In this document: in pieces, positions 61,401 to 64,000 of the stretch | How positions within the stretch are numbered: position 1 is the first letter of the stretch | Layout: each line of letters opens with the position of its first letter | Assembly: GCA_029962745.1 (NCBI GenBank) | Contig: CM057158.1 | Span: forward strand, 6,497,869-6,561,868 | DNA length: 64,000 nucleotides | Source of the DNA: Echinometra lucunter | Lineage: Eukaryota > Echinodermata > Echinoidea > Camarodonta > Echinometridae | Direction of reading: 5' to 3' | Notes under the pieces: generated by a model | Database searches by the model: none | Told to the model about the DNA's origin: nothing | Seen by the model: the letters and a program-made list of their open reading frames with translations, nothing else | Position numbers and translations under genes: made by a program

Positions 61401-64000
61401 TAAATGAGTTATTGTACTCTCTGGGCATCGTCATTAGCTTACTTTGTGGCTGACAGACTGTAAACTTGGCAACAATAGCAATCCATGAATTTGGTAATAC
61501 AAAAATATGATACAATGGGATAACTCTTACCACAACATTCCAAGAAAAACAGATAATGGAATGGATGTGTCCTTTAATGTTTCATTAAGTGCCATAATGA
61601 ATTATGATGAGATGTAGCCCAGAGATTTGTCTATCACTGCAGCATTGTTCTTTTCCTTTCCATGCATACATTTTTCTGTGTCTTCGTTGTGACAGATTAC
61701 AATGCAGCAAGAGTTGTGTAGTAAATTTTACTTGTGTAATATGCTTCTTTTCAACATTGACCCATTGTAGACATCACCCTGTGCTTGGCTTATGACAGGC
61801 TTCAGTTGCAATGGGTTGTGTATTCCATCTGTTCTCATTAAACTTTGAAAATGTCTGCAATTGCAGTATTGATGTTTTCCCCATCTTGCATATATTTATC
61901 TGAGTCTTAGTTGTGACAGATGCCAATACAGCAATGGGCACTGTATCCCTTCTGTTCTCAGATGGCACTTTACTAGTCACTGTTCCAAGTCTTAACCCCG
62001 GGGGGGATATGTCTCATTGAAGCCATCATCCGCGTAAACAGAAACGTAGAAAAAGCCTTGTTTTTTAGCACCGGGCGGGGAACCCGGGGATCCAGTTAAA
62101 AGTATCAAAAACAGGAAAAATCAGACAAAAAGGGTATCAAATTCAGTAGTGGTATCAAAGATAGATACACGGAAAGGTTAGGAAATTTGATACACCCCGA
62201 CAATGGAATGAAAATATGGCAAATCGGCCGGCAAAATGGCAGCAAATACACAACAAATGTAAAGAAGACAGAAATAACTTAAATAAGATAGGTGAAATGG
62301 AAATGGCCTGGGAAATCCCCCCATTCTCGATCTTGACATCCCCATTAAGGGTCTAAAAATCTGAGATCGTTCATGGGTTTCCCTCTTTAGGGTATCAAAA
62401 CCACCCTACCTTAATCCCCGTTTAGGGTGCTTTTCAGAAAGTGATTTACGCGGATGATGTACAGGCCTCAATGAGACATATCCCCCCGGAGTCTTAATAA
62501 CCTCCCTGGTCTTGACAAGAAAGCATCCATCATTATACACCTTCACTCTTTTTCCTTTTTTTCCTTGGATGGGATTCACAATAATGCCATAAACTACAGT
62601 GCAGTGTTTTATCAAAGGAATACCAGAACATTAATAAAAAAATCATGCATGCTAAGTTTATCCTAGCAGGTGTCGATTACATTGCGATTTTTACCTTTTT
62701 CTTTTTCTTGCAGATACCCCTCTGTGCCTTGGATATGAGAGGTTCCAGTGTAGCAATAGACGTTGTATACCATCTGTTCTTAGATGTGACTCAGTCAATC
62801 ACTGTGGTGATAACTCTGATGAAACATTCGGATGTGAAGGTATGCAATCTGAATTTACAAAATCTTTAGTTTCTTTTTTTTTCATTTGTTTGAGCAAGAT
62901 GGCTCTATTAGTTGTTTAAAGCTGATTTTGTCACAGGCCTTGTCCTATTAGACATGTAAGTTTTATGACAAAGAGTAGAGCAATTAATGTGGAAGTGTTT
63001 GTATACATTGAAAGAAAAATAGATTTTTTCATTATGTTTACAAAACATAAAATGACATAAATCAAAAACTTGAAACTATTTCTTTAATATATGCAAATTG
63101 ATAATTTTTGCATACCATGGTTATCAGTTATCCATTATTTTACATCAGTATAGTTTGTCAATTGACTGAAAGAGATTATTGCATTTTGAAGTTTTTGTAT
63201 GCAATAACAATAATGGATAATGGTTTGTTCTTTGCCTAGAAATATGCATATAACTGTTTTGTGTGGTTGGTGAATATAGTTGGTTTATATATATTATTCT
63301 ATATCATATAGTTTGTTATCTCTTTTTTGTTTATATGAACAGATGACCTACCATACTACCTTGGTGATCGTGTCCTGGAGCAAAAAGAAGCTATCTACAT
63401 TGGCTTAGCAGTTGCTTTCACCGCTTTATTTGCCATCTTCTTCGCCTCAGTCTGCACCCGTGATACCTGCAAGCAAATCAAACGTAGGGTTAAGAAATTA
63501 ATGACTCAGTCGCAAGAAGAGTACAATGAATCATTTGAAAAGGATTTGGAAGCAGAGCTGAGAAAAGCCCTGATGGCTAGATCAATGTACGATAGAAGGG
63601 TCAGCCAGCCATACGATTCCACCCTTAACACCATCACAGGAGGGGAGCTTGCCCGGCAGCTCAAGTTGGAGCTCAGGAAGATCCAGCAGAATAGTGGAAG
63701 CAACGGATATCAGCTACCAGATCCTCAGAGGTCTATCAATGACAGCTATGGCAAAATCAACAGCACCAGTGAATTAATTCATCTGATGACATTTGACAAG
63801 AAGAATAATAATCATTCTGATCAGGGTAGCAGCAGTAAACATTTCCTTGAAAACTCTCAGAAAAGTGAGCACAGAGTATCTTTTGAATGCATTCCAAGTG
63901 TTGTAGTTAGTGAGGATGGGGATGAAGCCAAAAGGGAAGTACTCTATGATCCCAAGGAAGTATTTTCTAAAGTTGAGGCTAAGAATTTGTCTAGGGGTTT
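45156..64000 (+). CDS. Signal peptide-CUB-LDLa-TM receptor-like gene, five exons seen, 3' end beyond window
   Basis: Spliced gene model: exons 45156-45231, 60200-60342, 61076-61310, 62714-62839 and 63343-64000 (continuing). Intron phases 1, 0, 1 and 1 keep one frame for at least 412 residues. Protein layout: signal peptide 1-25; one CUB domain about 32-148 (C32/C57 and C85/C111 pairs); one LDL-receptor class A domain 156-192 (six Cys); TM helix about 210-232; then a basic stop-transfer region and a cytoplasmic tail of at least 180 residues. This is a type I single-pass membrane protein. NETO proteins have two CUB domains before the LDLa. With one CUB and one LDLa the closest layout I know is LDLRAD2-like, but the long tail is unlike any I can place. 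CUB and LDLa domains bind proteins and calcium; the actual partner is unknown. Introns carry several MITEs. The stop codon is not in the window. Confidence 0.85.
46766..46798. repeat. (GGA)n microsatellite
   Basis: About ten GGA/GAG triplets. Confidence 0.9.
46984..47160 (+). mobile_element. tRNA-like SINE interrupted by a (TC)n expansion
   Basis: A box A-like 'gatctagcggtaacgtccgc' (46990-47009) and a box B-like 'cagggtcgaatcta' (about 47087-47100) are separated by a TC repeat of about 34 bp (47016-47050). The repeat stands where the anticodon/variable region would be. An A-rich tail follows at 47151. Confidence 0.5.
47247..47418. mobile_element. Foldback MITE with CTGGGCCCCGT ends
   Basis: The two halves are nearly complementary over about 80 bp each: left CTGGGCCCCGTTGCATTAAA and the right end reverse complemented, CTGAGCCCCGTCGCGTTGCA. 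Further inside, 'tgccatcaatggtaacttcc' faces 'ttaccatggtagttacaatt'. Only a short centre is unpaired. No target-site duplication is clear. Confidence 0.75.
48481..49195. mobile_element. GC-rich foldback element, 715 bp
   Basis: Left GGCTAAGGTCACAAAAGCC and the right end reverse complemented, TGCTACGGTCACAAAGCCC, match. Further in, 'cagcctgctcgggcgccgct' faces 'ggccgccgagcaggctg'. TTACC flanks both sides (48476-48480, 49196-49200). The interior is strikingly GC- and CpG-rich (words such as 'cgaccgctcg', 'gcccgagcga') against AT-rich flanks. The many frames inside are low-complexity, with no transposase. Confidence 0.75.
50340..51542. other. Intronic AT-rich stretch
   Basis: An A10 run followed by a single AGGGTTAGGG near 50528; nothing else recognised. 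Confidence 0.45.
51543..51769. mobile_element. Foldback MITE with CCACTCTTAAAAA ends
   Basis: It starts CCACTCTTAAAAAAATTC and ends ...GAATTTTTAAGAGTGG. The arms carry paired words 'tgacccggaaaagagtccgt', 'gttccgggtcaaaaaaatga' on the left and 'tcatttttgacccggaacgg', 'cttttccgggtcaatctgac' on the right. The arms pair over about 85 bp, and the short centre repeats 'tctgggtca'. No coding sequence. End motif and style resemble the 36605 element. Confidence 0.82.
53139..53246. repeat. (TTCTTG/TTC)n microsatellite
   Basis: Alternating TTCTTG and TTC units; the Lys/Asn-rich minus-strand frame is its translation. Confidence 0.92.
53733..53756. repeat. (ATT)n microsatellite
   Basis: About eight ATT units on the plus strand. 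Confidence 0.88.
55140..55990 (+). repeat. Tandem-repeat mobile unit with GTCC microsatellite, period about 150 bp
   Basis: A (GTCC)n run at 55197-55233 follows 'gttccggaggcattatgttt'. Then come five diverged units beginning 'gttctcgcgataacttaag' at about 55241, 55391, 55544, 55697 and 55822. Each has 'gacggatcaacttcaaactt', 'gatctgattaga' and 'ggtcaaaggtca'. The block closes with 'gggcggaggcataaattt', echoing the start. No coding capacity; it behaves like a dispersed non-coding element. Confidence 0.75.
56460..56650. repeat. Degenerate (CAT)n-rich patches
   Basis: Two clusters of CATCAT/CACCAT triplets (56475-56500, 56573-56600) within AT-rich sequence; His- and Ile-rich frames result. Confidence 0.75.
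57413..57454. repeat. Perfect 17-bp hairpin
   Basis: ATTCTTTTTAGAGAAAA, an 8-base spacer, then TTTTCTCTAAAAAGAAT, followed by a further 'actctaaaaagagtc' palindrome. It is AT-rich; its role is unknown. Confidence 0.8.
57953..58359. mobile_element. hAT-like MITE with 8-bp TSD, copy B
   Basis: It starts CACCGGCGTAAATCC; the right end reverse complemented is CATTGGCGTAAATCCC. CCTCTGAC flanks both ends (57945-57952 and 58360-58367). Inside are a G13 run, a CA microsatellite and 'gcgagcgagcgaagcgagc', the reverse complement of the repeated word in copy A (24974-25477). So the two elements are one family in opposite orientation. Confidence 0.85.
58457..58489. repeat. (AAAT)n microsatellite
   Basis: About eight AATA units. 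Confidence 0.92.
60200..60342 (+). CDS. Exon 2: first half of CUB domain
   Basis: Acceptor TTCTTCTTCCAG|TG and donor CTTACAG|GTGGGT bound 143 bp. They give [16 protein letters not shown] and on to [18 protein letters not shown]: the C..G start, a YYP word, the second Cys and a beta-strand block of a CUB domain. N56-C-T is a glycosylation site. The exon ends in phase 0. Confidence 0.85.
60343..61075 (+). other. Intron 2 (733 bp)
   Basis: Phase 0, GTGGGT...CTTCCAG. No further feature recognised. Confidence 0.8.
61076..61310 (+). CDS. Exon 3: second half of CUB domain
   Basis: Acceptor CTTTTTCTTCCAG|CT and donor CAGTAG|GTAAGT. It encodes C85, [23 protein letters not shown] and GWSGVFANI in the order typical of CUB domains ('C.DYLEI', 'CG...P', 'L...F.SD', 'GF...Y'). 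The exon ends in phase 1. Confidence 0.9.
61311..62713 (+). other. Intron 3 (1403 bp)
   Basis: Phase 1, GTAAGT...CTTGCAG. It contains the MITE at 61996-62489 and a diverged local duplication ('gtgacagattacaatgcagc' near 61690 and 'gtgacagatgccaatacagc' near 61913). Confidence 0.8.
61996..62489. mobile_element. MITE with CCGGGGGGATATGTCTCA ends and 8-bp TSD, in intron 3
   Basis: Left CCCCGGGGGGGATATGTCTC and right reverse complement CCGGGGGGATATGTCTCATT match. The repeat continues to 'catcatccgcgtaaa' on both arms, about 45 bp with a short indel. AGTCTTAA flanks both sides exactly (61988-61995 and 62490-62497). The 400-bp centre is non-coding. The 8-bp duplication fits hAT among other superfamilies, but the ends are not the usual hAT type. 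Confidence 0.82.
62714..62839 (+). CDS. Exon 4: LDL-receptor class A domain
   Basis: 126 bp bounded by CTTTTTCTTGCAG|AT and GTGAAG|GTATGC, symmetric 1-1. It encodes [14 protein letters not shown], then [19 protein letters not shown] and a final GC. That gives the six cysteines at LDLa spacing and the calcium-binding acidic set CDxxxxCGDxSDE (D177, D184, D187, E188). A one-exon, 1-1 phase LDLa is the classic shuffled module. Confidence 0.93.
62840..63342 (+). other. Intron 4 (503 bp)
   Basis: Phase 1, GTATGC...GAACAG, AT-rich, no other feature. Confidence 0.8.
63343..64000 (+). CDS. Exon 5: transmembrane helix and cytoplasmic tail (runs off window)
   Basis: Acceptor TATATGAACAG|AT. After a 16-residue linker comes [20 protein letters not shown] (TM, about 210-229), then Cys/Arg/Lys residues with KQIKRRVKK as stop-transfer. 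The tail has a charged, probably helical stretch ([19 protein letters not shown]), a second '[17 protein letters not shown]' block and a Ser/Asn/His-rich part. The frame stays open to base 64000. Confidence 0.88.

Overview
The window reads as animal nuclear DNA, most likely from an echinoderm and probably a sea urchin. The reasons are: AT-rich non-coding sequence; GT-AG introns with good polypyrimidine tracts; two compact class A GPCR genes of the moody/melatonin-receptor/GPR84-like kind, which is expanded in sea urchins; many G/C homopolymer runs; and a dense load of short non-autonomous DNA transposons, several starting with a CAGTGGCGTA-type end. The species call is inference. No prokaryotic operons, CRISPR arrays or rRNA are visible.

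Only three protein-coding genes can be supported. (1) A class A GPCR on the minus strand (22517 down to a probable splice donor at 21506), with its C-terminal tail exon not located. (2) A second, complete GPCR of the same group on the plus strand (39750-40832), with a likely non-coding 5' exon and a 583-bp intron before it. The two are divergent and about 17 kb apart. (3) A multi-exon plus-strand gene running off the right edge. Exon 1 (45156-45231) encodes a signal peptide. After an intron of about 15 kb come two exons for one CUB domain (60200-60342, 61076-61310), one exon for an LDL-receptor class A domain (62714-62839), and an exon for a transmembrane helix and long cytoplasmic tail (63343 to beyond 64000). 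The intron phases (1, 0, 1, 1) keep one continuous reading frame. The product is a single-pass receptor-like protein with the layout signal-CUB-LDLa-TM-tail, closest in architecture to LDLRAD2-like proteins.

The rest is mobile and repetitive DNA. Elements whose ends and target-site duplications can be read directly are: a MULE-like foldback element (1855-2259, 9-bp TSD); a Tc1/mariner-type MITE (6186-6416, TA); hAT-type elements with 8-bp TSDs at 17838-18950, 23951-25596, 33023-33169 and 57953-58359; and an unclassified element with an 8-bp TSD at 61996-62489. The 23951-25596 element holds tandem units of about 220 bp, and another hAT-like MITE has inserted into the third unit. Further foldback MITEs lie near 4658, 5465, 36605, 47247, 48481 and 51543. 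tRNA-derived SINE copies lie near 7213, 12581, 12766, 33704 and 46984. LINE remnants include a frameshifted reverse-transcriptase C-terminus at 10480-10870.

The most striking low-complexity feature is a (TAG)n block that passes directly into about 0.9 kb of a TATGG/TGTGG pentanucleotide satellite (29249-30312). A GGTT tetranucleotide array lies at 37490-37965. A clean 95-nt hairpin at 17641-17735 is not explained by any transposon ends I can see and could be a microRNA-type precursor.
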